DNA of 61,935 nucleotides, from contig CAMDNW010000011.1 in NCBI GenBank assembly GCA_945903275.1, positions 1-61,935 on the forward strand. The letters run 5' to 3'. A program made the position numbers and the translations under genes. This stretch comes from Thermoflexus hugenholtzii JAD2 (GTDB lineage Bacteria > Chloroflexota > Dehalococcoidia > UBA2979). The notes below the pieces were generated by a model, which saw nothing but the letters and a program-made list of their open reading frames with translations, did no database searches and had not been told where the DNA came from. Positions 34,414-42,776 of this stretch are shown here, piece after piece (position 1 is the first letter of the stretch; every line of letters starts with the position of its first letter).

Positions 34414-34905
34414 TCAGCAGGCGCTGTCCGCCGCCATCAGCCACCGCAACTCCCGATCGCCGCCGTCGCTGGCGTCGGTGTGCCGCGCCACCAGCCAGAC
34501 GGCACGCTCGCCCGCGAGGCCATCGAGGCGCGCCGCGCCTAGGGCGGCGTGGTGCTGGAGGCGCCAGAGTGCCTGCCGGAACCTGCCGGCCTCGGGCGAG
34601 GCGAGGCGGCCCCGAAGCCTGACCGGGCCGAGCAGCACGAAGGCAACGCGATCACAGACGCGGAGGCCGCCCTTTCCAACATCGTGCAGCAACGCGGCAA
34701 CCAGCAGATCGGCGGAAGGCGGGGTGCGGGCGAGTAGCCAGCGGGCGACATCGACCGAGTGGCGGCGGTCGCGCGGCTCCATCGCCATGAATAGCGCGCG
34801 CTGCGGCTCGGTGAGGGTGGACTTCACTAGCGCGATGTCGTCCGCGGCGAGCGCCGGACGAAAACCTCGGACGAACTGGCGGACTCGATAGAGCGGGCTA
34901 GCCAA
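34414..34905 (-). CDS. HD-domain protein (putative phosphohydrolase)
   Basis: The 163-residue protein has the HD metal-site pattern RRHSVDVARWLL, then ADLLVAALLHDVGKGGL and a later His in LQHHAALGA with an Asp in ARHTDASDG. Such proteins hydrolyse nucleotides or phosphodiesters. The only upstream start is TTG at 34905, which overlaps the M50 gene stop by 8 nt, consistent with coupling. Confidence 0.75.
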   Translation of the reverse strand: MASPLYRVRQFVRGFRPALAADDIALVKSTLTEPQRALFMAMEPRDRRHSVDVARWLLARTPPSADLLVAALLHDVGKGGLRVCDRVAFVLLGPVRLRGRLASPEAGRFRQALWRLQHHAALGAARLDGLAGERAVWLVARHTDASDGGDRELRWLMAADSAC

Positions 34906-35596
34906 ACAGCAGCCAGCTCTCGCCGGTGAACAGGCGGACGAAGAAACGAATCGGCGGCCCCATCACGCTGAGCAGCGGGCTGAACCCGGTCATGAACGGC
35001 AGGAAGAAGAGCACCATCAGGATACCCATGCCCCACGGCTCCAGACGCTCGACCTGCCGCCCGAAGTCGGGCGGCAGCAGCCCGACGAGCACGCGGAAGC
35101 CATCGAGCGGCGCGATCGGGAGCAGGTTGAACACCGCGAGCGAGACGTTCAGCGACACCACCATGCTGAAGAACAGCGCGATCAGGAAGACCGCCGAATC
35201 GATCCCGCCGGTGCCCGACATGCTCACGAGGTCGAACCGCAATGGTATCCCGGCAATAGCCGCGATCAGCAGATTCGACACCGGCCCGCCGAGCGCGATC
35301 AGCACCATGCCCATGCGCGGGTTCTGGGTGTTATTCGGGTTCACCGGCGTCGGCTTTGCCCAGCCGAACCCGGCGAACAGGATCATCAGCGATCCGAAGG
35401 GATCGAGGTGCGCGCGCGGATCGAGTGTCAGCCGACCGTAGCGCCTCGGCGTGCTGTCGCCCAGACGGTCGGCGACCAGCGCGTGCGAGAACTCGTGTAC
35501 CGAGAGGCCGAGCAGCATCGCGGTCAGCGTGGCGGCTATAAGAATCAGCACCGCAACCGGCGCGTCGTCGATCAGCGAGAAGTATTGCAACAGCAT
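34898..35596 (-). CDS. Site-2-protease-type M50 membrane metalloprotease
   Basis: The 232-residue polytopic protein carries the zinc motif VHEFSHALVADRLGD in an early membrane helix and the third-ligand region VFNLLPIAPLDGFRVL. It has no PDZ domain, so it belongs to the compact group 3 S2P proteases. These cleave transmembrane substrates; the substrate here is unknown. It heads an M50-HD gene pair followed by tyrA-gmk on the same strand. Confidence 0.9.
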   Translation of the reverse strand: MLLQYFSLIDDAPVAVLILIAATLTAMLLGLSVHEFSHALVADRLGDSTPRRYGRLTLDPRAHLDPFGSLMILFAGFGWAKPTPVNPNNTQNPRMGMVLIALGGPVSNLLIAAIAGIPLRFDLVSMSGTGGIDSAVFLIALFFSMVVSLNVSLAVFNLLPIAPLDGFRVLVGLLPPDFGRQVERLEPWGMGILMVLFFLPFMTGFSPLLSVMGPPIRFFVRLFTGESWLLFG

Positions 35597-35676
35597 GTCA
35601 CCAGCATACGGCTCTGCTGGTTTGACACACGCTTCCGGCGATTCCTATCGTGAATGCGCTCGGTGATTTTCCCCAT
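35572..35676 (-). CDS. Short upstream reading frame overlapping the M50 start
   Basis: On the minus strand GGAGGTATCCC precedes an ATG at 35676, a better ribosome site than that of the M50 gene. It encodes 34 residues (MGKITERIHDRNRRKRVSN and onward), strongly basic, ending 24 nt inside the M50 coding region in another frame. It could be a translational coupling leader or a small protein. No family is recognised. Confidence 0.35.
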   Translation of the reverse strand: MGKITERIHDRNRRKRVSNQQSRMLVTCCCNTSR

Positions 35677-35765
35677 GGGATACCTCCGACGCACGACTAG
35701 AGTGCCGCAGTCTGGCGGGCAAGCGGCGCGCAGGGGTTCCCAACCCCAACCTCTTGGTGCACAGC

Positions 35766-36893
35766 ATGTCATTGTCCCGCCGGCAGGCGATGATCGCCTC
35801 CGTTGCCGCCCTTATTCTGCTCGCGCTCGGCGGCACAGTCGCCGCGCTCTGGTGGCGTGGCAACGCTCAGGACGATCTGACCGGTCTGATCTTCGCGGAG
35901 TTCAGCGCCCGCTCCGACACCATCTTCGTCGCGCCCCCCGACGACCCGGCCAAGCGCACGACGATCGCGACCGTGGAACACGCCGAGGGCTGGGGGTTGA
36001 ACCCGGCCATCGCTCCCGCGGGCAGCAAAGTCGCCTACACCGTGCCGCCGCCCGGCAGCCGCCCGCAGGCAGACTCCCCCGCCGAACTCTGGCTGCTCGA
36101 TGTCCGCACGAAGGCCCGCCAGCGCATCGCGGGTGACGCTGACCTACGCGTCGCCCCGGTCTTCGACCGCAACGGCAGCGTCCTCATCTATCGCTCGAGT
36201 ACGGCCGGCGGCCAGCAGGCACTCGTCCGCGTCGATGTCGCCAGCAGCACCCGCAAGCCAGTGGTCAGCGTGGAGACCACGTTCGGCATCTTCCCCATCG
36301 GCTTCGCCAGCGACGGCGCGCTGCTCTACGCGAGCATCTCGCAGCAGGGGACAGACATCGTACGCGCGGTAGATGGGCAGCCGCCCACGCCGCTGTTCCG
36401 CGCCTCCGACCAGGTCACGCGCGACTGGCGGCTTTCCCCCGACGGCTCGATGCTCGCCTACCTCGCACCCGAGGTGACCGCCGAGCGCGTTGTCCACCGC
36501 CTGCACGTCGTGCGCATCGAGGGCGTGCGCGTGACGCCTGTGCCCGCCGCTGCCGCCGTGCCTACCAGTACCGACCAGTACGGCGCGGCCTGGGCCAGCG
36601 ATGGCAGCGCCGTGACCGTAGGCCGCGAGGCTGCTCCCGACCCACGCGCGGGGGCGATCGTCGTGCCGCTGAACGGCGGACAGCCGGTCGCGCTGGCCGC
36701 GCCGCCGCGAGGCTTTGACCGGCCGCTGATGTGGAGCGCTGACGGCAAGGCACTCGTCGTGCACTCCTTCGACGGCGCGACCGCCAACGCGCCCGGCACC
36801 GAGTCGACAGCGGTGATCACCTCCGACGGACAGCGGCGCGTGGTGACGGGCAGCGGCGACATCATCGTGTTTGGGTGGCTATCCGATGCGTAG
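35766..36893 (+). CDS. Membrane-anchored beta-propeller (TolB/WD40-like) protein
   Basis: The 375-residue protein has an N-terminal signal anchor (MIASVAALILLALGGTVAALWW), then repeated blade-like segments of the TolB/PD40 type: GWGLNPAIAPAGSKVAYTV, LRVAPVFDRNGSVLIYRS, RDWRLSPDGSMLAYLAP and DRPLMWSADGKALVVHS. Each repeat has the hydrophobic-x-P-D/N-G-S pattern. It is probably extracytoplasmic and binds or senses rather than catalyses. The ATG at 35766 is chosen over TTG and GTG codons just upstream. It overlaps the next gene by 8 nt, so the two are co-translated. Confidence 0.8.
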   Translation: MSLSRRQAMIASVAALILLALGGTVAALWWRGNAQDDLTGLIFAEFSARSDTIFVAPPDDPAKRTTIATVEHAEGWGLNPAIAPAGSKVAYTVPPPGSRPQADSPAELWLLDVRTKARQRIAGDADLRVAPVFDRNGSVLIYRSSTAGGQQALVRVDVASSTRKPVVSVETTFGIFPIGFASDGALLYASISQQGTDIVRAVDGQPPTPLFRASDQVTRDWRLSPDGSMLAYLAPEVTAERVVHRLHVVRIEGVRVTPVPAAAAVPTSTDQYGAAWASDGSAVTVGREAAPDPRAGAIVVPLNGGQPVALAAPPRGFDRPLMWSADGKALVVHSFDGATANAPGTESTAVITSDGQRRVVTGSGDIIVFGWLSDA

Positions 36894-38241
36894 AGCGTGG
36901 AAGGCGTTACGCGGGTTCGGCCTGGCCGGGGGGCTGATGGCAGCAGTCTGGGCGCTCGCCGTGCTCACACCGGGGCTGCGCGACCATGCCGCCGCCTGCG
37001 CCTTCCTGCGCACGCCGCAGACCTACGAGGCTGATGTGCGCCGCACGACCTACTTCGCGGCGATGGATGCGGCGGCCGTCGATGCCATCTTCCCCGGCGA
37101 CCCAACCTTCGGCCTTCCTGCCATCGAGGTCGGCGGGCGCGCCAACCGCGTAGCGGGGCCAAAGCAGATGCCGCCCTCGCTGTTGCGCTCGATCGGCTGG
37201 ATCGAGTCCAACCTCACGATGGCAACGCAGTCGGTGCCGTTCCAGTCCACCGGGCCCGCGCTCGTCTCGTTCGACTGTGGACACGGCATCATGCAGATCA
37301 CGACGGGCATGACGGTGCCGCTGGGCAACAACAACCAGCCGACAGCGAGCCAGTCGAATATCGCTACGCACTACGTCTACAACATCGCCCGGGGCGCGGC
37401 GATGCTCGCCGAGAAGTGGAATCAGGCCCCGGAGTTGCGGCCGGTCGCCGGGACGGACACCAACTCGAGCGCAGCGATCATCGAGAACTGGTACTTCGCG
37501 GTGTGGGCCTATAACGGCTTCACCGGCCCCGGCGCGAACATCTCCAATCACCCAATGGATCCAGTGTTCTCCAACCCGCGCGAGGCGTGGCGCTGCGACG
37601 GCTCGCAGTCGCGGGCGCGCTTCCCGTATCAGGAGATCGTTTGGGGCTGCTTGCAATCGCCGCCCACCACGAGCGGCCAGCGGCTCTGGGCACCGGTCGC
37701 GGTAACGCGGCCCAACCTCTCGCTGCCGCAGTTCTTCCAGCCGCTGTCGGTGGCGAACTTCGAGTTCCCGTACTTGCGCATGGACATCCCGACGCCACAG
37801 CCGGCCCACACCGATCCGGCTCCGAACGTGCCGGGAGACTTCCGCGCCCGCGCGCTCGGCGCACCCGTGCCCGCCGAGACCGGCCCGCCGGTCTCGCTGC
37901 GCCTCGATGGCGGCGCCACCGCCAGCCGCGCGACGGTGACCGTGACCAACAGCGGGACGGGCATCCTGGTCTGGTCGGCGGTGCCCTCCGCGAACTGGAT
38001 CATCGTGGAGCCTCCCGCGGGCGTGTCGCTGGGCGCGGATGTGGCCTGTAACGCGAGCGTGGGCTGCGCGCGCACATCGACCATCACGATCAGCGTGAAT
38101 CCGGTGCTGCTGCCGCAGGCGATGGCGCAGGGCAGCGTGACCATCGCCGGCTCGAACGCCGCGGGTGCCCCCGTCGTTGTACCCATCAGCGTGCAGGCCG
38201 ACTTCGATACCGGTGCGAGCGGCACCAGCCGCGCATACTGA
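36886..38241 (+). CDS. Secreted lytic-transglycosylase-like protein with C-terminal Ig-like domain
   Basis: The 451-residue protein has a signal peptide (LAGGLMAAVWALAVLTPG). Its soluble-transglycosylase-like core includes SLLRSIGWIESNLT (catalytic Glu position), DCGHGIMQITTGM and RGAAMLAEKWNQ with VWAYNGF, which would cleave or bind peptidoglycan. The C-terminal 100 residues (ATVTVTNSGTGILVWSAVP, then SANWIIVEPPAGVS) resemble BACON/Ig-like domains with the W-S/W-I pattern. It is coupled to the upstream propeller protein, suggesting a joint cell-envelope function. Confidence 0.75.
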   Translation: MRRAWKALRGFGLAGGLMAAVWALAVLTPGLRDHAAACAFLRTPQTYEADVRRTTYFAAMDAAAVDAIFPGDPTFGLPAIEVGGRANRVAGPKQMPPSLLRSIGWIESNLTMATQSVPFQSTGPALVSFDCGHGIMQITTGMTVPLGNNNQPTASQSNIATHYVYNIARGAAMLAEKWNQAPELRPVAGTDTNSSAAIIENWYFAVWAYNGFTGPGANISNHPMDPVFSNPREAWRCDGSQSRARFPYQEIVWGCLQSPPTTSGQRLWAPVAVTRPNLSLPQFFQPLSVANFEFPYLRMDIPTPQPAHTDPAPNVPGDFRARALGAPVPAETGPPVSLRLDGGATASRATVTVTNSGTGILVWSAVPSANWIIVEPPAGVSLGADVACNASVGCARTSTITISVNPVLLPQAMAQGSVTIAGSNAAGAPVVVPISVQADFDTGASGTSRAY

Positions 38242-38308
38242 TTCCACGAGGCGTCACGCACGCGAGGCGTGCGGCAAGCCACACGCTGGGACGCGAATGG
38301 AGCGAGCG

Positions 38309-38791
38309 ATGCTGAAGCGATGGGCGGATGCCGTCCGGCGTAACCATGCGCTCGAACACGCGACCGTAGCAGTGCTGCTCGCGCGATCCGGGCCGCGCCG
38401 CCTCGCGGGGCGAGCGACGCACGACGGATTCTTCCTGTTCGGCGATGTCACTGAAGACGAAGCGCTGTGGTGCGCAGAGGATGCGCTGCGGCGGCTACAG
38501 GCCGGACAGGCCTCGCTCGCGGTCTCGCCGCTGTGCGGAACCAACATCGCCGTCGCGGGGTTCATGGCCGCTGCCGCAGCGACCGCAGTGCTCTCGATTG
38601 GCTCGGCGCACGGGCGGTTCCCGAACGCATTTCTCGCGGCGATGCTCGGGGTGATCTTCGCGCAGCCGCTCGGGCGGCTAGTACAGCAGCAGATCACGAC
38701 CAGCCCCGACCTCGATGGTGTCGAGATCGCGGGCGCGAGCGTCGTGGCCGGGCAACTACGGAAGGTGCTGACGCGCGGCGCGATGCGCTAG
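38309..38791 (+). CDS. DUF6391-like membrane protein
   Basis: The 160-residue protein shows RRNHALEHATVAVLLAR and RATHDGFFLFGDV, features I associate with DUF6391 proteins of cyanobacteria and Chloroflexota. Two hydrophobic segments follow (NIAVAGFMAAAAATAVLSIG and NAFLAAMLGVIFAQPLG). Function is unknown. GGAG lies 6 nt before the ATG at 38309; an in-frame ATG at 38297 is the alternative. Confidence 0.65.
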   Translation: MLKRWADAVRRNHALEHATVAVLLARSGPRRLAGRATHDGFFLFGDVTEDEALWCAEDALRRLQAGQASLAVSPLCGTNIAVAGFMAAAAATAVLSIGSAHGRFPNAFLAAMLGVIFAQPLGRLVQQQITTSPDLDGVEIAGASVVAGQLRKVLTRGAMR

Positions 38792-38813
38792 CGCCGCGCA
38801 CGGTCCCAATGTC

Positions 38814-39383
38814 CTAGGTGATCTTCAGCGGCACGCCTCGCGGGCACAGCGGACACTCGTCCGCCGTCCACGTCTGCATGTCCACCTCGGTCGCCGCGAA
38901 GAACGGCAGGTCGTCGAAGGCGACCTTGCCGCCCGAGCGATCCACTACCACCGCGACGCCCACCGGCTCGCCGCCCGCGGCGCGCACGGCATCCAGGGTG
39001 TCGCGGATCGAGCCGCCCGTCGTGAGGATGTCATCGACGACGAGCACGCGCTCGCCGGGCGCGAGCGTGAAGCCGCGCTGGAACGACCGGCCACCATGCT
39101 CCTCGTCACGTTCGGCAAAAATGCCGCGCGTCCCGAGTTGTCGGCCGATCTCAAAGGCAAGCAGCACGCCGCCGGTCGTCGGGCCGGCAACGGTTTGCGG
39201 GTTGGTGCCCCGCATCGCCTCGGTCATCTTCTGGCAAACAGTGATCGTGTGCTCCGGCCACTGGAGCAGGTTGAACTTCTCCAGGTACCGGTCAGAATGG
39301 CGGCCGGAAGCCAACTGGAAGTGCCCGTCGAGGAATGCGCCGGACTCCTGTAACGCGTTGATGACTGCGGGATCTACTGGGAT
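38814..39383 (-). CDS. pyrE: Orotate phosphoribosyltransferase, apparent non-canonical ATC start
   Basis: PyrE joins orotate and PRPP in pyrimidine synthesis. The sequence has the N-terminal ESGAFLDGHFQLASGRHSDRY, GPTTGGVLLAFEIGRQLG, the FAERDEEHGGRSFQRGF lysine-loop region and the PRPP motif VLVVDDILTTGGS. No ATG, GTG or TTG lies upstream of the conserved N-terminus. The first standard codon is TTG 39314, which would delete it. An ATC at 39383 follows AGGAG at ideal distance and gives a normal 189-residue protein, overlapping lepB by 10 nt. Sequencing error is an alternative. Confidence 0.85.
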   Translation of the reverse strand: MPVDPAVINALQESGAFLDGHFQLASGRHSDRYLEKFNLLQWPEHTITVCQKMTEAMRGTNPQTVAGPTTGGVLLAFEIGRQLGTRGIFAERDEEHGGRSFQRGFTLAPGERVLVVDDILTTGGSIRDTLDAVRAAGGEPVGVAVVVDRSGGKVAFDDLPFFAATEVDMQTWTADECPLCPRGVPLKIT

Positions 39384-40327
39384 CGAAGGACTCCTGCCTG
39401 TGCCGGGGAGAGCGATGGTTCGTTATCGACCCGGCCCGACCTGTCGAGTGGCCAATAGCGCAGTTCGGCGCGGCCGATGAAGAACGACTCGTCGAGCATG
39501 CCCCACGAGTGCGAGTCATACGAGTTGTTGCGATTGTCCCCCAGCACGAAGTATTGCCCCTCGGGGACGACTGCTGGCCCGTACTCGTAGGCAGGCGGCG
39601 CGGAGAGGTATGCCTCGGTACGCACGACACCGTCGACGATCACCGCGCCGCCGCGCACCTCGACGGTCTGGCCGGAGACGGCGACCACGCGCTTGATGAA
39701 GTCGCGGCTTGGGTTCTGCGGGAAGCGGAACACGACCACATCGCCAACCTCGGGCGAGCCGAACGGGCGCCATTTGGCGTCGTCGCTCCACGGCAGAAAC
39801 GAGATGTCGAACGAGCGGTAGACGAGTCTGTTCACGATCAACATCTCGCCGTTGTGAAAGGTCGGTTCCATCGAACCGCCGTCCACGATGAAGTTCTGCC
39901 CGACGACGCGCACGCACAGGAACATCAGCAGCGCGAGCACGAGCACCTCAACCGACTCGACGATGCCCCGCAGTCCCCACGGCCAGAGCACTTGACCGAT
40001 CGAACGGCGCGGCGCGGGGGGCGGCAGCTGTGGCGGGAGCGGCGGCCCCCAGTTTGCGGGGTCGGCCACGGGGTCGGCCTGCATTCCCGGCCATAAGTAG
40101 GACGGCACTTCCGCGCGTGACATCGAGGCTGGCACGGCAGCGTCGATTGAGACTGCTTCGTCAGCCGTGTAGACCTCGCGAGGCCGCCACGCCGGGACTT
40201 CGCTATGCGCCGCGCCATGCGCCGCACTATCACCTGCCGCGCCGAATACCGGCGGACGCGGCGGTGGGGCAAACGCAGGGATGGCGTCGCCGCTCGCGGG
40301 GCGCTCACCGGGAACAGAATCAACCAT
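39374..40327 (-). CDS. lepB: Signal peptidase I with a long Pro-rich cytoplasmic N-terminus
   Basis: This type I signal peptidase removes signal peptides at the membrane. The 317-residue protein has a roughly 125-residue Pro/Ala-rich N-terminal region, one membrane helix (SVEVLVLALLMFLCVRVVG), the catalytic Ser in GGSMEPTFHNGE, the Lys in DFIKRVVAVSG and box E GDNRNNSYDSHSWG. The N-terminal extension is longer than usual. The ATG at 40327 lies 6 nt after a perfect TATACT. Confidence 0.93.
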   Translation of the reverse strand: MVDSVPGERPASGDAIPAFAPPPRPPVFGAAGDSAAHGAAHSEVPAWRPREVYTADEAVSIDAAVPASMSRAEVPSYLWPGMQADPVADPANWGPPLPPQLPPPAPRRSIGQVLWPWGLRGIVESVEVLVLALLMFLCVRVVGQNFIVDGGSMEPTFHNGEMLIVNRLVYRSFDISFLPWSDDAKWRPFGSPEVGDVVVFRFPQNPSRDFIKRVVAVSGQTVEVRGGAVIVDGVVRTEAYLSAPPAYEYGPAVVPEGQYFVLGDNRNNSYDSHSWGMLDESFFIGRAELRYWPLDRSGRVDNEPSLSPAQAGVLRSQ

Positions 40328-40333
40328 GCAGCC

Positions 40334-40339
40334 AGTATA
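40334..40339 (-). promoter_or_regulatory. -10 element of lepB (TATACT), leaderless-type spacing
   Basis: On the minus strand TATACT is followed by GGCTGC and then the ATG of lepB. This is the clearest of the -10 elements set 6 nt before a start codon in this window. Confidence 0.6.
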
Positions 40340-40372
40340 CCCGCGGGCCTCGTTAGGCCCGTCACACATCGA

Positions 40373-41203
40373 TTACACGCGCCGGGCGGCCCCCAGGAGG
40401 TCGATGCGCTGCATCGCGGTCTCCGCGACGGCGGCGCGGGCAGCGCGCAATGCGGGACGCGGGTCGTTGCCACGCACCTCGCCGAGGCCGCGCACGAAGG
40501 CGGCGTGTATCTCCGTGCTGATGTTCACCTTACGGATGCCCGCGCGCACCGACTCAGTGAGGTCATGAGGCGAGACGCCTGACCCGCCATGCAGCACGAG
40601 CGGCAGCCCGTGCGTGGCGACGCGCAACTCCGCGATCAGGTCGAGCCGCACCACGCCCGCGAGGCCGTGCGCGGTGCCGACTGAGACAGCCAGCGAGTCG
40701 ACCTGTGTCTCCTCGACGAAACGCTTCGCGGCGGCAGGCTCCGTAAGCACGGACTCCGAGGTCACGACGCCCGGCTCGCGGCCGCCGACGTGCCCGAGTT
40801 CGGCCTCCAGCGCGAGGCCCGCTTCCAGCGCCACGATGTACGCCTCGCGCGTCTCACGTAGGTTCCGCTCCAGCGGCGCGGTCGACCCATCGAACATGAG
40901 CGAAGTGAATCCGGCGCGCACCGCGCCCCGCAGCACTGCCACGCTGGGACCGTGGTCGAGGTGCACGCCCACCGGCACACCCGCCTGCGCCGCCAGCGCG
41001 CGGGCGATCGCCCCGGCGACCTCGATGCCGCCGAAGTGCTCGTAGTTCGAGGGGTTGAATTGAAGCAGCACTGGAGCGCGGCGCGCCTGCGCGGCATCCA
41101 GCACACCGAGGGCCAGTTCTACGTTAGACACATTGAAGCCGGGAATCGCATAACCGCCCGCCTCAGCGGCGGCGAGCAGTTCGCGGGCGTGGGCGAGGGG
41201 CAT
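40373..41203 (-). CDS. fba: Class II fructose/tagatose-bisphosphate aldolase
   Basis: The 276-residue zinc-dependent barrel cleaves or forms ketose bisphosphates. It shows GVPVGVHLDHGPS (catalytic Asp and zinc His), FTSLMFDGS, LEAELGHVGGREPG, VGTAHGL (zinc His) and LVLHGGSGVS. Length and loops do not separate fructose- from tagatose-bisphosphate specificity, so glycolytic use is assumed. The ATG at 41203 follows GACGAGG; an ATG at 41227 is the alternative. It lies downstream of a divergent lipoprotein gene. Confidence 0.88.
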   Translation of the reverse strand: MPLAHARELLAAAEAGGYAIPGFNVSNVELALGVLDAAQARRAPVLLQFNPSNYEHFGGIEVAGAIARALAAQAGVPVGVHLDHGPSVAVLRGAVRAGFTSLMFDGSTAPLERNLRETREAYIVALEAGLALEAELGHVGGREPGVVTSESVLTEPAAAKRFVEETQVDSLAVSVGTAHGLAGVVRLDLIAELRVATHGLPLVLHGGSGVSPHDLTESVRAGIRKVNISTEIHAAFVRGLGEVRGNDPRPALRAARAAVAETAMQRIDLLGAARRV

Positions 41204-41318
41204 CGTGACCTCGTCTCGTGGTTTCATGGATCGGGACGGATCGCGCCGGGTCGTCCGGCGACAAGATGCTAGCGTCGCCGCCCGCACGAGGCGAGCGGCG
41301 GACAGAAGGGACAGCCAA

Positions 41319-42071
41319 GTGCTGCAATTCACTCAGCGGATGCGCCGAGCGGGCGCGGCAGGCCTCGTAGGCTTTGCCATGGTCGCGGCCGTGGGATGTA
41401 CGCCGGAGACCAACGTCACGCTGTCCAGCGCGGAGCAGAAGGGCATCGCGGTCAGCGGCACGGGCAAGGTGACGGTGACGCCCGACATGGGTCTGCTGAC
41501 GCTCGGCGTGCAGATCACGCGCCCATCCGTGACCGCTGCGCGCGATGCCGCCTCGAAGTCGATGGACGCCATCCGCGCCGCATTGAAGCAACAAGGCATC
41601 GAGGGTAAGGACGTAGCGACGTCCGGGTTCAACATTCAGCCGCAGTACGACTTCCAGCCGAACAGGGGCGGCAGCCCGAATATCAGCGGCTACATGGTAA
41701 CCAACAACATCACCGTGAAGGTGCGCAAAATCGACATCGTCTCGGAGGTGCTCGACAACGCGGTCATGGCTGGCGGGAACGATGTACGCGTAAACCAGGT
41801 CGCGTTCACCGTCGATGATCCGGAGAAGTACCGGGGAGAGGCGCGCACCAAGGCCGTCGAGAACGCACGCACGCACGCCGAGCAACTGGCGAAGGCCGCC
41901 GGCGTGACCCTCGGCAAGGCGCTCATGATTAGCGAGTCGAACATCGGCGTCCCGTTCGCAGAGGGCCGCGGCGTCATGGCGCCAGCCCCGGGCGGCATGG
42001 GCGGCACGCCGGTCAGCCCCGGCGAGACGGCGGTCACCATTTCCGTGCAGGTGGTGTACGAGGTCAACTAA
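41319..42071 (+). CDS. SIMPL-domain (DUF541) lipoprotein
   Basis: The 250-residue product has a signal sequence ending in a lipobox (LVGFAMVAAVGC). The SIMPL domain follows: GIAVSGTGKVTVTPDMGLLTLGVQ, DAIRAALKQQGIEGKDVATSGFNIQPQY and ARTHAEQLAKAAGVTLGKAL, each a family signature. Related periplasmic proteins protect against oxidative stress or act in interleukin-receptor-associated signalling in other hosts; the role here is unknown. The GTG at 41319 follows AGAAGGGA; ATG 41340 is possible. Confidence 0.85.
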   Translation: MLQFTQRMRRAGAAGLVGFAMVAAVGCTPETNVTLSSAEQKGIAVSGTGKVTVTPDMGLLTLGVQITRPSVTAARDAASKSMDAIRAALKQQGIEGKDVATSGFNIQPQYDFQPNRGGSPNISGYMVTNNITVKVRKIDIVSEVLDNAVMAGGNDVRVNQVAFTVDDPEKYRGEARTKAVENARTHAEQLAKAAGVTLGKALMISESNIGVPFAEGRGVMAPAPGGMGGTPVSPGETAVTISVQVVYEVN

Positions 42072-42187
42072 GGCTTCCACAGACCACTCCTACTGCGCGC
42101 CCTGCACTGAGGCGAGGCACGCGGTAGGATGGCGGCACGGGCCACAGGCCCACCGTGGCGCTCTCCCCGACCCGCCGAGGTACGTCC

Positions 42188-42760
42188 GTGATTCTGAGTG
42201 ACCACTCCATCGCCGAGGCGTTGCAGTCGGGACGACTGCTGATCGAGCCGCTGGGGGAAGACGCCCTCCAACCAGCCTCGCTCGACATCCGGCTCGACCG
42301 CCAGTTCCGCGTCTTCCGCCACCACCGCAAGGCCTACATCGATGTCCGTGAATCCGTCGAGGATCTGACGGTGATCGAGGAGATCGCGGACGACGAGCCC
42401 TTCGTGCTGCACCCCAGCGAGTTCGTGCTCGGCTCCACGCTGGAGCGCGTGCGCTTGGGCAACGACATCGTGGCGCGGGTCGAAGGCAAATCGTCGCTGG
42501 GCCGCCTCGGGCTGCTCGTCCACGCCACCGCTGGTTATGTCGATCCAGGCTGGGATGGCCACCTGACGATGGAACTCTCCAACGTCTCCAACCTCCCGAT
42601 CCGCCTCTACTTCGGGATGAAGATCGGGCAGTTATCCTTCGCCAACCTAACCACCGCGGCCGACCGGCCCTACGGCTCGCCGTCGCTGCGCTCCAAATAC
42701 CAGGGCCAGACCGGCCCGACCGCCAGCCGCGGGTACATGGATTACAGTAAAGGCTCCTAG
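42188..42760 (+). CDS. dcd: dCTP deaminase
   Basis: Dcd deaminates dCTP to dUTP, feeding thymidylate synthesis. The 190-residue enzyme begins MILSDHSIAEALQSGRL and shows LQPASLDIRLDRQFRVF, VEGKSSLGRLGLLVHATAG and the catalytic Glu in HLTMELSNVS. The GTG start at 42188 gives the standard N-terminus; an upstream in-frame codon at 42155 does not. A TAGGAT at about 42125 could be its -10. Confidence 0.94.
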   Translation: MILSDHSIAEALQSGRLLIEPLGEDALQPASLDIRLDRQFRVFRHHRKAYIDVRESVEDLTVIEEIADDEPFVLHPSEFVLGSTLERVRLGNDIVARVEGKSSLGRLGLLVHATAGYVDPGWDGHLTMELSNVSNLPIRLYFGMKIGQLSFANLTTAADRPYGSPSLRSKYQGQTGPTASRGYMDYSKGS

Positions 42761-42776
42761 TCCGTACTCTTCGGCT

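Noticed and set aside
42072-42776. FMN riboswitch before the riboflavin operon
   Set aside because: The space before ribD is only 16 bp after dcd and contains a -10-like element instead. No conserved FMN-aptamer sequences were found.
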